The position numbers and the translations under genes are program-made. A stretch of 64,000 nt of DNA from Actinomycetes bacterium (lineage in GTDB: Bacteria; Actinomycetota; Acidimicrobiia; Acidimicrobiales; Bog-793). Where the stretch lies: positions 43,588 to 107,587 of the forward strand of contig JAKBPI010000003.1 in assembly GCA_021829645.1 (NCBI GenBank). The letters are read 5' to 3'. Shown in pieces: positions 12,156 to 21,965 of the stretch. The notes below the pieces were generated by a model. It saw nothing but the letters and a program-made list of their open reading frames with translations, did not search any database and was not told the origin of the DNA. Numbering within the stretch: position 1 is the stretch's first letter; every line of letters starts with the position of its first letter.

Positions 12156-12235
12156 CTTTTTGTAAAAGTGTCTAGATCGCTTTTGAAGTATCTTTGCTGC
12201 TGTAAGGGTTGGGAATAATAAGCTGAGGTAGTTCT

Positions 12236-13462
12236 ATGTACGCTACAAATACGTTATGGGTCTTACTGGGCGCCGCCCTAGTGCTTTTCATGACACCAGG
12301 ACTGGCGCTGTTTTACGGCGGTATGGTGCGTGTAAAAAATGTTCTTTCGGTCATAATACAGAATTTCTATGCCATGGGCATTGTCACGCTCATTTGGGCC
12401 GTATTCGGCTTTAGCCTCGTCTACGGTCCGAGCGTCGGTGGAGGCATCATAGGGAATTTGAAATATGTTGCTTTAGGGAAAATGTCTAACGGACTCGCAG
12501 GCTTTGCGCATCTGAATGTCTCGCCGTCTGCCGTGATGATTTTTCAATTGATGTTTGCCATTATCACTTTGGCGCTTATCTCCGGCGGTGTGGCTGAGCG
12601 CATGAAATTCAGCTCTTTTGTCGTCTTTGGTATTCTGTGGCTCTTACTGGTTTATATACCGATTGCGCACTGGGTTTTCTCTCCGGAAGGCTGGTTGGCG
12701 AAAAGGGGGGTATTGGATTTTGCCGGCGGCACCGTGGTGGAAATGAATTCCGGTTTTTCCACGCTGGCCGTCGTGCTTGCTCTTGGAAAGAGACGCGGTT
12801 GGCCGCAGGAACCCATGCGACCGCATTCGATACCGTTTAGTGTTTTAGGAGGCGGAATCCTTTGGTTTGGGTGGTTTGGCTTCAATGCCGGTTCTGCATT
12901 GGGAGTCAACTCTGTGGCAGTAAATGCTTTTGTCAATACACAGCTGGCCGCCGCAGCCGGTCTGATTGCCTGGATGATTTATGAGAATTTGAAAGACAAA
13001 GTGGTGACCCCTTTGGGCGCCGTTTCTGGTGCTGTGGCTGGCATGGTGGCTATTACTCCGGCGGCAGGATTTGTGTCACCCATGTCTTCTATTTTGATAG
13101 GGCTGGCAGCGGGCTTTATCTGTGCCGCGGCTGTCAGGGTAAAGTACAAATTTAAATACGACGACTCATTAGATGTGGTAGCAGTACACGGCGTAGGAGG
13201 ATTTTTGGGGATGTTGCTGCTGGGTTGCCTAGCGGAAAAAGTAGCGGATCCGGCAGGGGCAAACGGTTTGTTCTTTGGCGGAACACACTTTTTCTTGGTT
13301 GAGCTACTGGCTATCGCAGTGACCCTTGTCTATGTCTTCGGAGTAACCTATATAATTTCGAAATTAGTCGACAAAACAATAGGTCTAAGGGTAAAAGAAA
13401 CCGACGAAGACAGAGGCTTGGACATTGCCCTACATGGTGAAAGCGCATATACTACAAATTAA
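12236..13462 (+). CDS. amt: Ammonium transporter
   Basis: TPGLALFYGGMVR, GFNAGSALG, HGVGGFLG motifs. Confidence 0.93.
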   Translation: MYATNTLWVLLGAALVLFMTPGLALFYGGMVRVKNVLSVIIQNFYAMGIVTLIWAVFGFSLVYGPSVGGGIIGNLKYVALGKMSNGLAGFAHLNVSPSAVMIFQLMFAIITLALISGGVAERMKFSSFVVFGILWLLLVYIPIAHWVFSPEGWLAKRGVLDFAGGTVVEMNSGFSTLAVVLALGKRRGWPQEPMRPHSIPFSVLGGGILWFGWFGFNAGSALGVNSVAVNAFVNTQLAAAAGLIAWMIYENLKDKVVTPLGAVSGAVAGMVAITPAAGFVSPMSSILIGLAAGFICAAAVRVKYKFKYDDSLDVVAVHGVGGFLGMLLLGCLAEKVADPAGANGLFFGGTHFFLVELLAIAVTLVYVFGVTYIISKLVDKTIGLRVKETDEDRGLDIALHGESAYTTN

Positions 13463-13504
13463 AAGTTTGAGTGCATATTGATGGGTAAATCTTTGTGAAA
13501 GAAG

Positions 13505-13576
13505 AGCCCGAGGTGGGACTCGAACCCACGACCTGCGCATTACGAGGGCGCTGCTCTACCTCTGAGCTACCCGGGC
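13505..13576 (-). tRNA. tRNA-Thr(CGT)
   Basis: Reverse complement has GCCCGGG...GGTTCGAGTCCCACCTCGGGC; anticodon loop CTCGTAA. Confidence 0.9.
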
Positions 13577-13636
13577 ATGTACTTTTATAGCTTATGGCTA
13601 ATAATACACAAAGGATATCGCTGATTTGCTAAAAAC

Positions 13637-13691
13637 AATCGGATGGCTTTATTGATTTTGGTGAAGCTCTGTGGTGTGTCTCTGTTGGCAA
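13637..13691. repeat. 55-bp direct repeat, left copy
   Basis: Exact match by eye to 26524-26578 (AATCGGATGGCTTTATTGATTTTGG...CTCTGTTGGCAA). Confidence 0.95.
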
Positions 13692-13945
13692 GTTGATATC
13701 CTTTCCACCAACATCTTAGGTTGGCTTAGTCGGTGTCCATTTTCCTTGAGTCACCTCAAATCAAAGTTTTTATCTATTAGTCACCTATTGCATTTAAAGC
13801 ATCAACTGAGGCCAGACTGGCTTAGGAATTAGAGATCGACTGTCCAGATTCGTAGACAATTCTATTACTACATTACCGACATATGGAGTTGATCAGATTT
13901 TGTGGAGTCAGGCAATGTAAGCAATATTACCAAATATTGGTTTTC

Positions 13946-15676
13946 TCATAAACTAGATTCATATGCAGGATTCATTGTAATTTGATTTCTTACCCGCCAG
14001 CATTTATCTTGAGATAGGATGCTAAGAACTTCTTTTGAGATAGAGGGGTTTTCTGCTACATAATACCGTACATGTTCATCTTCGTCTCTAGCTAAGTTTT
14101 TCAGGATTTGATTCGAAACAGATGGATTACCGGCAACAGAAAATCTGACATAACGGTTTTGATCGATTAAAAGTCTTTCCAGGGTTTTTGTCGGTGCATC
14201 TGGATTCCCGGCTACACTTTTTCGCACACGATAGTCCTCATCTCTGGACAATACTTCCAGTGCCTCCGGTGGTGTGTTGTGGTTTCTGGCAACACCTCTT
14301 CGTACACGATAATTCTCATCTCTGAATAATACTTCCAGTGCGTACGGTGGTGTGTTGTGGTTTTCGGCAACACAATATCGTACAGTATAGTCCTCATCTC
14401 TAGCTAATCTTTCCAGGGTTTCTGTTGGTGTGTTGGGGTTTTCGGCAACACAATATCGTACAGTATAGTCCTCATCTCTAGCTAATCTTTCTAGGGTTTC
14501 TGTCGATGTGTTGTAGTTTTTGGCTACATCACTTCGTACAGAAGACTCCTTATCTCTAGCTAATCTTTCTAGGGTTTCTGGTGGTGTATTGTGGTTTCTG
14601 GCTACACCAAATCGCACATCATAGTCCTTATCTCTAGCTAATCTTTCTAGGGTTTCTGTCGGTGTGTTGTAGTTTTCGGCTACATCACTTCGTACAGTAT
14701 AGTCCTTATCTCTAGCTAATCTTTCTAGGATTTCTGTCGGTGTGTTGTGGTTTTTGGCAACACAATATCGTACGGCATGGTTCTTATCCTTAGCTAATCT
14801 TTCTAGTGTTTCTGTCGGTGTGTTTGGATTCCCGGCTACACCTTCTCGTACATCAGAGTCCTCATCTCTAGCTAATCTTTCTAGGACTTTTGGTGGTGTG
14901 TTGTGGTTATAACTAATTTGATTGCGTATGCTTGGACTTTTATCGTGAGACAACTGTTCTAAGATAGTAGCTGATACATCCGGACGTTGTGCTATGTAGA
15001 GTAGCATTTGCACTTCATCACTGGGTATTGAAAAGCGGTTATACCCATCTGACACATAAAACCTATCGACATCTCGTATTTGCCCTTCGTCACTGAGTTT
15101 TGGCAAGGCATCCATTGGGGTGTTTAGATGCATGGCAACACATTTTTTTACTTCTATGCTTTTATCATTTGAAAGAATTCTAAGTAAATCAGTTGTTGTT
15201 CGTGGATTCTTTGCCACACCGGCACGTACTGCGACATTTTCATCTGTGACCAATTGTTCTAAGATCTCTATTGGAGTATTGGGATATTCAGCTATAAAGA
15301 TTTTGTCTCCGATATCTTTGCAATTGTAAAATTCTTCTATATTTGTTGTCAATGTAGGTTTTATGCTACGTGGGTAATTTCCTTCTTTTTTTGCTTCAGC
15401 GATTCTTTTGGCTAGTTCACTTAGTCGATAATTTGCCAAAGTTTCTGAGAATCCAGTTCTGGGATCAGGATAAATATCACAATCACTCGGACTACCCATA
15501 CCTATCAGGTGAACTTTTTGCTCGGCTATCTTTAGTTGCTCGGGTGTTTTAGCAGATTGAATTTCTTCCAGTCTTTCTTCAAGCCACTCTATAGTGTTAC
15601 CGTTTTCCAGTGGATCACATCTGATCAGATCGATGAACAAAATCAACATTTGTTCCACAGAAGCAGATTCTGTCAT
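13946..15676 (-). CDS. Leucine-rich repeat variant (LRV)-type protein, about 16 repeats of 26 aa; candidate immunity protein
   Basis: Repeated NxNTPxExLERLARDxDYxVRxxVAx; 78-bp DNA periodicity visible. Confidence 0.85.
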   Translation of the reverse strand: MTESASVEQMLILFIDLIRCDPLENGNTIEWLEERLEEIQSAKTPEQLKIAEQKVHLIGMGSPSDCDIYPDPRTGFSETLANYRLSELAKRIAEAKKEGNYPRSIKPTLTTNIEEFYNCKDIGDKIFIAEYPNTPIEILEQLVTDENVAVRAGVAKNPRTTTDLLRILSNDKSIEVKKCVAMHLNTPMDALPKLSDEGQIRDVDRFYVSDGYNRFSIPSDEVQMLLYIAQRPDVSATILEQLSHDKSPSIRNQISYNHNTPPKVLERLARDEDSDVREGVAGNPNTPTETLERLAKDKNHAVRYCVAKNHNTPTEILERLARDKDYTVRSDVAENYNTPTETLERLARDKDYDVRFGVARNHNTPPETLERLARDKESSVRSDVAKNYNTSTETLERLARDEDYTVRYCVAENPNTPTETLERLARDEDYTVRYCVAENHNTPPYALEVLFRDENYRVRRGVARNHNTPPEALEVLSRDEDYRVRKSVAGNPDAPTKTLERLLIDQNRYVRFSVAGNPSVSNQILKNLARDEDEHVRYYVAENPSISKEVLSILSQDKCWRVRNQITMNPAYESSL

Positions 15677-15804
15677 GACAACTCCTTGTCTTGGTTATGT
15701 GACACAGTATCAGTGTACTATGGAGTAGAAAGTGTAAGTTTGACACGAGTTTCATATCTTCTAAATGACACTCCTCAAAACGGTGACGGTGAGCCGTGTG
15801 CAAT

Positions 15805-16480
15805 TCAATTTTCTGAATCTATATCAACGTTAATCCAGTAAATGTCCCACCACGGCTGGGTAACTCTATAAGGGACGCTGTTAGTATCCTGTGATGAACC
15901 TACTTGTGCAAGCACCTCTGCTGGGGTTGTTCCTACTGGAAGCACAAATTGATATACGGTGCCACCCTCAACTTTCCCTACCCAAAAAGTAGTGTCTTTA
16001 GTGAGCTTATAAACGGTAACGTATTTGCCGGTATTACCATATTTATTGATGTTCAGCATCCTCTCGGCATCGGCCATATTTGCTGGTTTTACAGGTGAAA
16101 AGAAGTTACCTATAAGTGAAGGATTTTCATCTGATGAAAGTCTATATATACGAGTACCTTCCCGTAATGTAACTTCTTTAGCTTTAGCTTCGCCACCTTG
16201 AAATGTAGCAAAACCTTCGGCAGGAGGTTTTGCTCCTGCACTACCAACCGCCACAATGCCATCTGAAAGAAATACTTGAGGTATAGAGACGGAAGTTATG
16301 CAGTTGATAAGCGACGATCCTGAGTCTCCACTCGGATCTATCTCATTGACAGGGTCTCCTCCTGTGTAGGTATATGGTTGGTTTGTTTCATCCACCATAG
16401 GATCAACTGATAAGAACTGAGCCGTACTTGGGTCGTAGTAGCGGTGGATTGAACCGTCCGACGCATGTCGGCTTGCTCGT
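15805..16480 (-). CDS. Orphan RHS-family C-terminal fragment with a toxin-like tip (5' boundary approximate; the upstream part of the 365-aa ORF is not considered real)
   Basis: RYYDPSTAQFLSVDPMVDETNQPYTYTGGDPVNEIDPSG (RHS core end) then a unique C-terminal domain. Confidence 0.7.
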
Positions 16481-16625
16481 TCGTAGTCGATACCGGATGA
16501 CGTGCAGAAACGTTCGCAGCCAGCGGCGTCCGCGGTTACGGATATCGAAAATAGCGCGGACGCGTGTTTGCGGCAGTACCCGATGTGGGAGCGAGGAGGG
16601 GCCGCTGTTGTCGGGGCGACGCCGG

Positions 16626-17040
16626 TCACAGGAGTAGCTCGAAGGCGGCGATGTGCGAAGGTCGGACGACGGTGAAATGGCGGTGGTCGAGCGTGGCGAT
16701 CTGTGTCACACCGAGTCGCTCGGCGACGGCGACGACGGACGCGTCGACGACTCCGAGCCCGAGATCTGCGTAGCTGTCGACCAGCTTGCCGACCCGGCTG
16801 CAGTCCGCGTCGTCCATGTCGAGGCGCTCGATCTCTCCCAGCATCAGAGACTGGAGGAAGCGTGCCTCGGCGGCCGATCCCAGCCTGGACTCGATCAGCC
16901 ACGACGATTCGACGATGACCGGGACGGTGACCGCGAGCGGAGTGGAGGCCAAGGAATCAAGCAAGTCCGCGCAATCCTGATGCCGGGGGGTCGTCGAGGT
17001 CGGCCGCTCCGAAGATGACGCCGGTGTCGACGATGATCAC
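16626..17040 (-). pseudogene. vapC: VapC-type PIN-domain toxin, frameshifted at a G6 tract (16985-16990)
   Basis: VIIVDTGVIFGAADLDDP | frameshift | LLDSLA...VESSWLIES...VDASVVAVAERLG..IATLDHRHF; PIN acidic residues present once the frame is restored. Confidence 0.75.
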
Positions 17041-17051
17041 CGTGGCGATCT

Positions 17052-17300
17052 TCAGACGTCTGCGGCGGTCTTGTCGGCGAAGTGATCGCGGATGATCTCT
17101 TCATGACGTTCCGCGATCGAGTCCCGGCTCCGGGATCGGCCGATCCCTATGAAGCTGAGGCGATGGCCACCAGTACGCGAAAGTGCGTGGGTACGCAGCA
17201 CCTCGGCCGCCACGTCCTCGGGGGACGTCCCCCGCTCGGCGGCCTCGGAGGCCAGGCGTTCGGCGATCTCGTCGGGGACCACCACCCGCAGCTCGGTCAT
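17052..17300 (-). CDS. vapB: VapB-type antitoxin (ribbon-helix-helix-like)
   Basis: MTELRVVVPDEIAERLASEAAERGTSPEDVAAEVL; stop lies 11 nt before the vapC start. Confidence 0.7.
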   Translation of the reverse strand: MTELRVVVPDEIAERLASEAAERGTSPEDVAAEVLRTHALSRTGGHRLSFIGIGRSRSRDSIAERHEEIIRDHFADKTAADV

Positions 17301-17370
17301 GACACCAATGGTACCTGGGGGCCGGAAGAACGGCCGTCCATCAGCCCTGGTGGAACCGTGATGGAGTGGT

Positions 17371-17490
17371 TCAGCTGGTCTGGTGGGTGCCGGCCACCGG
17401 CTGGAGCAGCCGCACCTCGGCGCCGGCGGTGTCGTTGCCGGCGGGATGGGCGGCGGCGTGCACGGCCCGGAGCTTGGCGATCGAGGCTTG
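17371..17490 (-). pseudogene. Tyrosine recombinase C-terminal tail fragment
   Basis: [28 protein letters not shown] resembles the tail of the recombinase at 18572-18690. Confidence 0.65.
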
Positions 17491-17589
17491 AATGGGGCAG
17501 TCAGTTATTGGAACTGTAGGAGTAGCTGTGGGTGGGGGGTCCGGGGGGAGGGGTGGATAACTGTTGACTCTGTGGACGGTCAACCTGGC

Positions 17590-17843
17590 GCCGGCTGTAG
17601 TCGGCGGCGTAGGTCGTCCAATCGCCGCTGGCGATCTGCTGCCACTTGACGGCGACCGCGATGTGCACGCCGAGCATCTTGGCGATCACCGCCGCAGACG
17701 TGGGCCGGACGCCAGTTCCACGGGTAGTCGTTGGTGGTGGTCGCGAACCGGCGGACGAGTTGCTCACGCCCTTCGATCGTTTCCTCACGCAGCCCTCGGG
17801 CCAGCTGCTGGGCCCGCCAGCCGCGCAGCATCGCCTCGAGCAT
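17590..17843 (-). pseudogene. Second tyrosine recombinase remnant: N-terminus joined to C-terminus with the catalytic core missing
   Basis: MLEAMLRGWRAQQLARGLREETIEGREQLVRRF...DYPWNWRP, then in another frame AKMLGVHIAVAVKWQQIASGDWTTYAADYSRR. Confidence 0.65.
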
Positions 17844-18029
17844 CGCGTCTTCGGGGCGTAGCTGGGCTACCCCGGAGACGAGCTCAAGCTATACAGAACC
17901 TGCGAGATCCCCGCGCGCCAACCCTCCACCTCTCTCCCGTTTGGAGGTGGCATCCTGCATCAGATGGGCTTATGCCGCAAACGTGCAGGTGGGCCTTTGT
18001 GGACAGATGTCCGGCGTGTGGCATTGGCT

Positions 18030-18160
18030 GCGCTTTTTGACCAGCGATCCTCGCGTCAGGCGCAACTTCTGAGAGTTCCCGTAGAGGGCCGTCGTCTCGA
18101 GCGTGGCGTGGCCCAGCATCTCCGAGACGTGCTCTGATCGCCGAACCACTTGCGATCTTG
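18030..18160 (-). pseudogene. Tyrosine recombinase catalytic C-terminal fragment
   Basis: [25 protein letters not shown] matches [20 protein letters not shown] of the larger copy. Confidence 0.65.
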
Positions 18161-18571
18161 CGATGGCTCGCCACGACGATATGTCCGCTGATCGCCTTTC
18201 AGCCACGGTCGGCTCCTTACTCACGAATTGAGTCCTTCAGCCCAGCGCCGAGCTCGGCGGTGTCAGTGGCCTCCCCCTATCCGGATCCACGCCATGTCGT
18301 TGACACCATGATTGGAATTGGCCCTCGCGCAGAGACGGTGAATTGAGGAACCAGACCCGAGTTCCGAACCGCTCACTCATGAGCTTGTGAGCCCGCCCCA
18401 TCATCACCATGCCGCAGACGAGCACGATGACATCGGCAACAACCAGTACAGAGGCAAGGGCGACTAAAACGACGATGCTATGGCCGACAACAAGTAGCAC
18501 GGCCCAGCGAGCTGCGCACGCACCGCGTAGGCCTGGTTCCGCCAACCCTGTCGAAGAACGGACGGAGAGGT

Positions 18572-19539
18572 TCAGCTGGTCGGCTGGCCACCCGGAACCG
18601 CTCGAAGCAGTCGGATGTCAGCTTCGGTGATGTCGTTGCCGGCGGGGTGAGTGGCGGCGTGCACGGCCCGGAGCTTGGCGATCGAGACGCGGGTGTAGAG
18701 GGCAGTGGTCTCCAGCTTGGCGTGGCCGAGCATCTCCGATACGTAGCGGATGTCGGCGCCGCCCTCCAGCATCAGCGTGGCGCAGGTGTGGCGGAACAGA
18801 TGGCAGCTACCGCGCTTCCCCGGAGCCCCCGCCGCGATATAGGCCTTGGTCGTGCGCGACAGCCAGTCGGCACACCCGAGGCAGAGAGGAACAGCACATC
18901 GGTTTCCTTGGTCACCAACTTCGGCCGTACCAGGTCCCCATAGCGGGACACCCACAGCAGCGCCCGGGCGCCGATGGGGACGTGACGGTCCCGCGCACCC
19001 TTGCCTTGGCGGACGAACGCGGTGCCGCGGGCGTGGTCGATGTCCCAGATCCGCAGGCCGATCAGCTCGGCCCGGCGTATCGCCGTCGAGTACAGCACCT
19101 CGAGGATGGCCCGATCCCGTACGCCAAGGTGCGTGGTCACGTCGGGACCTTGGAGAACTGACTCTGCTTCCTCGGCGCTGAGGGTGGCTTCGGGGAGACG
19201 GTGCTCGGCCTTCGGAAGGACGAGACCGATGGCGGGGTCGAGAGGGATGCGCCCGTGGGCCGCCAGCCAGGCGAAGAAGGCCTTGACCGGGATAATGCGC
19301 TGTGCCTGAGTACGGAACGAGAGTGGTGCGCCATTGGCCTTCTTGTGGTGGAAGAGGTGACGTTGGTAGGACTCGAGAGCGGCGAAGCTGACAGCGGAGG
19401 GCTCGATGATGTCGAGGGCGGCCAGGAACTCGACGAGATCGGACAGGTGGTGGGCACGGCCGGCGACGGTGGTCTTGGCGTAGCCGTGACTGGCTAGCCA
19501 GGACAGGTACTCCTCGGCGGCGAGCGCCAGCGGTTTCAT
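18572..19539 (-). pseudogene. XerC/D-like tyrosine recombinase, nearly complete but split by one frameshift near 18860-18890
   Basis: N-terminal 255-aa ORF ([16 protein letters not shown]...[17 protein letters not shown]) continues in another frame as [41 protein letters not shown]. Confidence 0.8.
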
Positions 19540-21965
19540 TCCGGGCTTCCCGCTCTGGTACCCCGATATGGGTCTACCTTAGCACCTGTGACTACGCCTA
19601 CGATTGCACGTTCGTCCTCACCGTACGCGTCGGTATCGACCGCGGGGTCGGCCGTTCTCCCAGCGTGGACGCCGCTTTCACCCCGCGAGTTGTTGTGGCG
19701 CACTGGTCGCGGGGTATCGCGGGGTTCGGTTTCCGGCGGGTCGGCCAACAGGTAACGGTGTTGGCGCCCTTGGCCACCCGGGAGGGCGATCAGGTACTCG
19801 AGGGCTACCAGGCGAGTCAGCCCAATGCGGACCTGATGCTCGGACCAGCCGAGCGTCTCTCGTAGCTCCCTCCGGGTGAAGCCGACCGACTCCGGGGCAA
19901 CGCCGCCGGTCTCGGCAACGTCGGCGACATGGGCTTGGGCGGTTGCCAGGAGACGACGGGTCTGCGGGGCCAGGTTGTCACCGCCTCGGGTCAATACCTG
20001 CTCGGCCAGGCGCACCCCCAGGGCGACATCGTCGGGAGATGCTTCGACGTAGCGGACAGTGCGGTCCCCGACCTCGATCGTGTCTTGGCAGCGCTGATGC
20101 TGGTGGAGCAGGGCCGAGGCGCAGATGAGGCTGAGCAGCTTCTGGTGATCGCGCCGATGCCGGGTGGCATGGTCGGGGAAGACGATCCCTCCGGCGTCGG
20201 GGATCACGACCGGCAAGGGTTCGATGAGGCGTTGGGCGTTGCGATGCCGGGCTACAATGCGCTCGCGTTGCAGGCGGGCGACCAGGCCGTCCAGGGTGAC
20301 CGCTTGGCGCTGGGCCGCCTGGATGGCCCGGGTCTGCGCCCGGTCCTCGTCGACGCCGAGGACAACGAGACGGTTCTGGAGCTCGGGGTCGATGTCGGTC
20401 GCGGTCGTCGTGAGCACAAGGGCCACCGGACCGGCCACCTGGTAGCTGCGCGTCCGGAGCTTGCCGGTGGTGGTGTCTTTGCCGGTCGAGGCGATCGACA
20501 GATGACCTTCGGTCACCAGCAACTTGAGAGCGTAGGACGCCCGGGATGCTCCTTGCTCTTCGGCCACGGCCAGCACCTTGTGGGCCAGGTCGGCGGCGCC
20601 GACGTAGTAGAGGGCTTGGCCGGTCACCGCCGAGTAGGAGGCCAGATCCTCTTCGGGCACCAGCTGGCATACCGCGTCGGCCAGCGTCGACTTGCCCGCC
20701 GCCGACGACGATTGGACCACGACCCCGAAGGGACGCTCGGCCTTCCTCGAGATGGTGGCCAGGTAACCGACCAGCAAATTGGTCTCCTCGCCCACCACCC
20801 CGAGAGCCCCCAGGTCTTCGACCACCTGATCGGCCAGGTCCGAGGCGGTGAGCAGCTCCATGGCGTCGACCCGCTCGTCCTCGGTCATGGCGAACACCGG
20901 TGCTGCGGTGTCGCGCGCCGCGACGGCCGCTTCGGTGGCGAAGAGCACCTCGGCCAGCTCACGAACCAACCCGGCGCGCTCGGTGTGAAGTTCGGCGACC
21001 GCCGCCTCGACGAAGGCGGACCGAGCCTTCGCCTGGCAGAGATCCAGGGTGTCGAGATGAAACCCGCCGTGCTCGACGTCGGTGACGGCCAGGGCCACGC
21101 GCAAGGTGTCGGGCGTCTTGTTGCGATCCGCGCCGCGCACCCGCCATTGGTGCGCACCGATGCTCACGTGCAACTCGGCCGCGTCACCCGATACCACGGC
21201 AGATCCGTTGACCGACGGGCCTGGAGTCACGCAGTCGGGCACGGCGACGGTCGCCGTGGCGACATCGGCGACCTTGTCACTGCGTACGTCATTGCCGACT
21301 GGACGGCGCGGGGTGGACGTGGCCAGCAGCGCCGCGAGCGCGCTCGCCCGGTCGTCCGCCCGACCGAGCACGACAGCCAGGGATGCCCCGGGCGAGACCA
21401 GCTCACAGTCGATGCCTTCAGCGGCGATCCGTTCGGCCAAGGGTGCCATGGCGTCGCCGACGATGGTGCAACGCTGCACCCCGCCCCGGGCCAGCAATCG
21501 GAGATCCGCGTTGTGAAACCCGCCGGGACGTCCTGGCGCGACCACGCCTCGGTGCCCGGCGCTGCGCACGCCCAGCGCGTCGTCGATCGAGGCCACCACG
21601 ATCACCTCGGCATTGGTCGTCGCTGCGGCCTCGTTGAACATCCCGCCTGGAAGACCCGCCGCCCACTGACATTCAGACGAGGCGGAAGCCAAGCGGATGC
21701 CGCACAGCTGAAACACCCGACCATCGGCCGAGAGCACCGGGACCACCATGCAACCCCGGAAATGCTCATGCCCCGAGGACCGGTAGAGGCCGAGACGCAT
21801 GAGCTGGTCACGCAGCTTCGCCCCATCCTTGCGGTTCGCTTCGGGCAGGCGATAGCCCAAAGTGCGATTGGCGAAGCCGATCCGCAGTTCGTCAGCCAAC
21901 GCGTCGTCCACACCGCGCTCGGCCAGCCAATTCTTCGCTTGCTCTGAGGCTCTGCGCTCCCCCTG
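19536..21965 (-). CDS. Toprim-like plus P-loop ATPase replication protein (ORF start called at 21911; open frame continues to the amber codon at 21966-21968)
   Basis: [17 protein letters not shown] Walker A; Toprim-like [17 protein letters not shown]...CTIVGD; C-terminal HTH-like region. Confidence 0.7.
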   Translation of the reverse strand, partial: QGERRASEQAKNWLAERGVDDALADELRIGFANRTLGYRLPEANRKDGAKLRDQLMRLGLYRSSGHEHFRGCMVVPVLSADGRVFQLCGIRLASASSECQWAAGLPGGMFNEAAATTNAEVIVVASIDDALGVRSAGHRGVVAPGRPGGFHNADLRLLARGGVQRCTIVGDAMAPLAERIAAEGIDCELVSPGASLAVVLGRADDRASALAALLATSTPRRPVGNDVRSDKVADVATATVAVPDCVTPGPSVNGSAVVSGDAAELHVSIGAHQWRVRGADRNKTPDTLRVALAVTDVEHGGFHLDTLDLCQAKARSAFVEAAVAELHTERAGLVRELAEVLFATEAAVAARDTAAPVFAMTEDERVDAMELLTASDLADQVVEDLGALGVVGEETNLLVGYLATISRKAERPFGVVVQSSSAAGKSTLADAVCQLVPEEDLASYSAVTGQALYYVGAADLAHKVLAVAEEQGASRASYALKLLVTEGHLSIASTGKDTTTGKLRTRSYQVAGPVALVLTTTATDIDPELQNRLVVLGVDEDRAQTRAIQAAQRQAVTLDGLVARLQRERIVARHRNAQRLIEPLPVVIPDAGGIVFPDHATRHRRDHQKLLSLICASALLHQHQRCQDTIEVGDRTVRYVEASPDDVALGVRLAEQVLTRGGDNLAPQTRRLLATAQAHVADVAETGGVAPESVGFTRRELRETLGWSEHQVRIGLTRLVALEYLIALPGGQGRQHRYLLADPPETEPRDTPRPVRHNNSRGESGVHAGRTADPAVDTDAYGEDERAIVGVVTGAKVDPYRGTRAGSPE

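Noticed and set aside
13505-13691. Left 55-bp repeat as a tRNA-Thr attachment site
   Set aside because: The repeat is upstream of the tRNA 5' end and does not overlap the tRNA 3' end, so classic tRNA integration is not supported
14212-14397. Small ORF antiphase within the LRV gene (MRTILYDIVLPKTTTHHRTH...)
   Set aside because: Alternate-frame reading of the 78-bp repeats, not an independent gene
14000-14960. Regular repeats considered as a CRISPR array
   Set aside because: Repeats are contiguous, in frame and protein coding with no unique spacers; no cas genes seen
16480-16902. N-terminal 140 aa of the 365-aa RHS ORF
   Set aside because: Arg-rich sequence overlapping vapC in another frame; not RHS-like, treated as fortuitous frame extension
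19929-21947. 672-aa ORF on the + strand opposite the primase-ATPase
   Set aside because: Shadow ORF from high-GC antisense coding; low-complexity Gly/Arg/Asp-rich, no recognisable motifs, while the minus strand has Walker A and Toprim-like motifs
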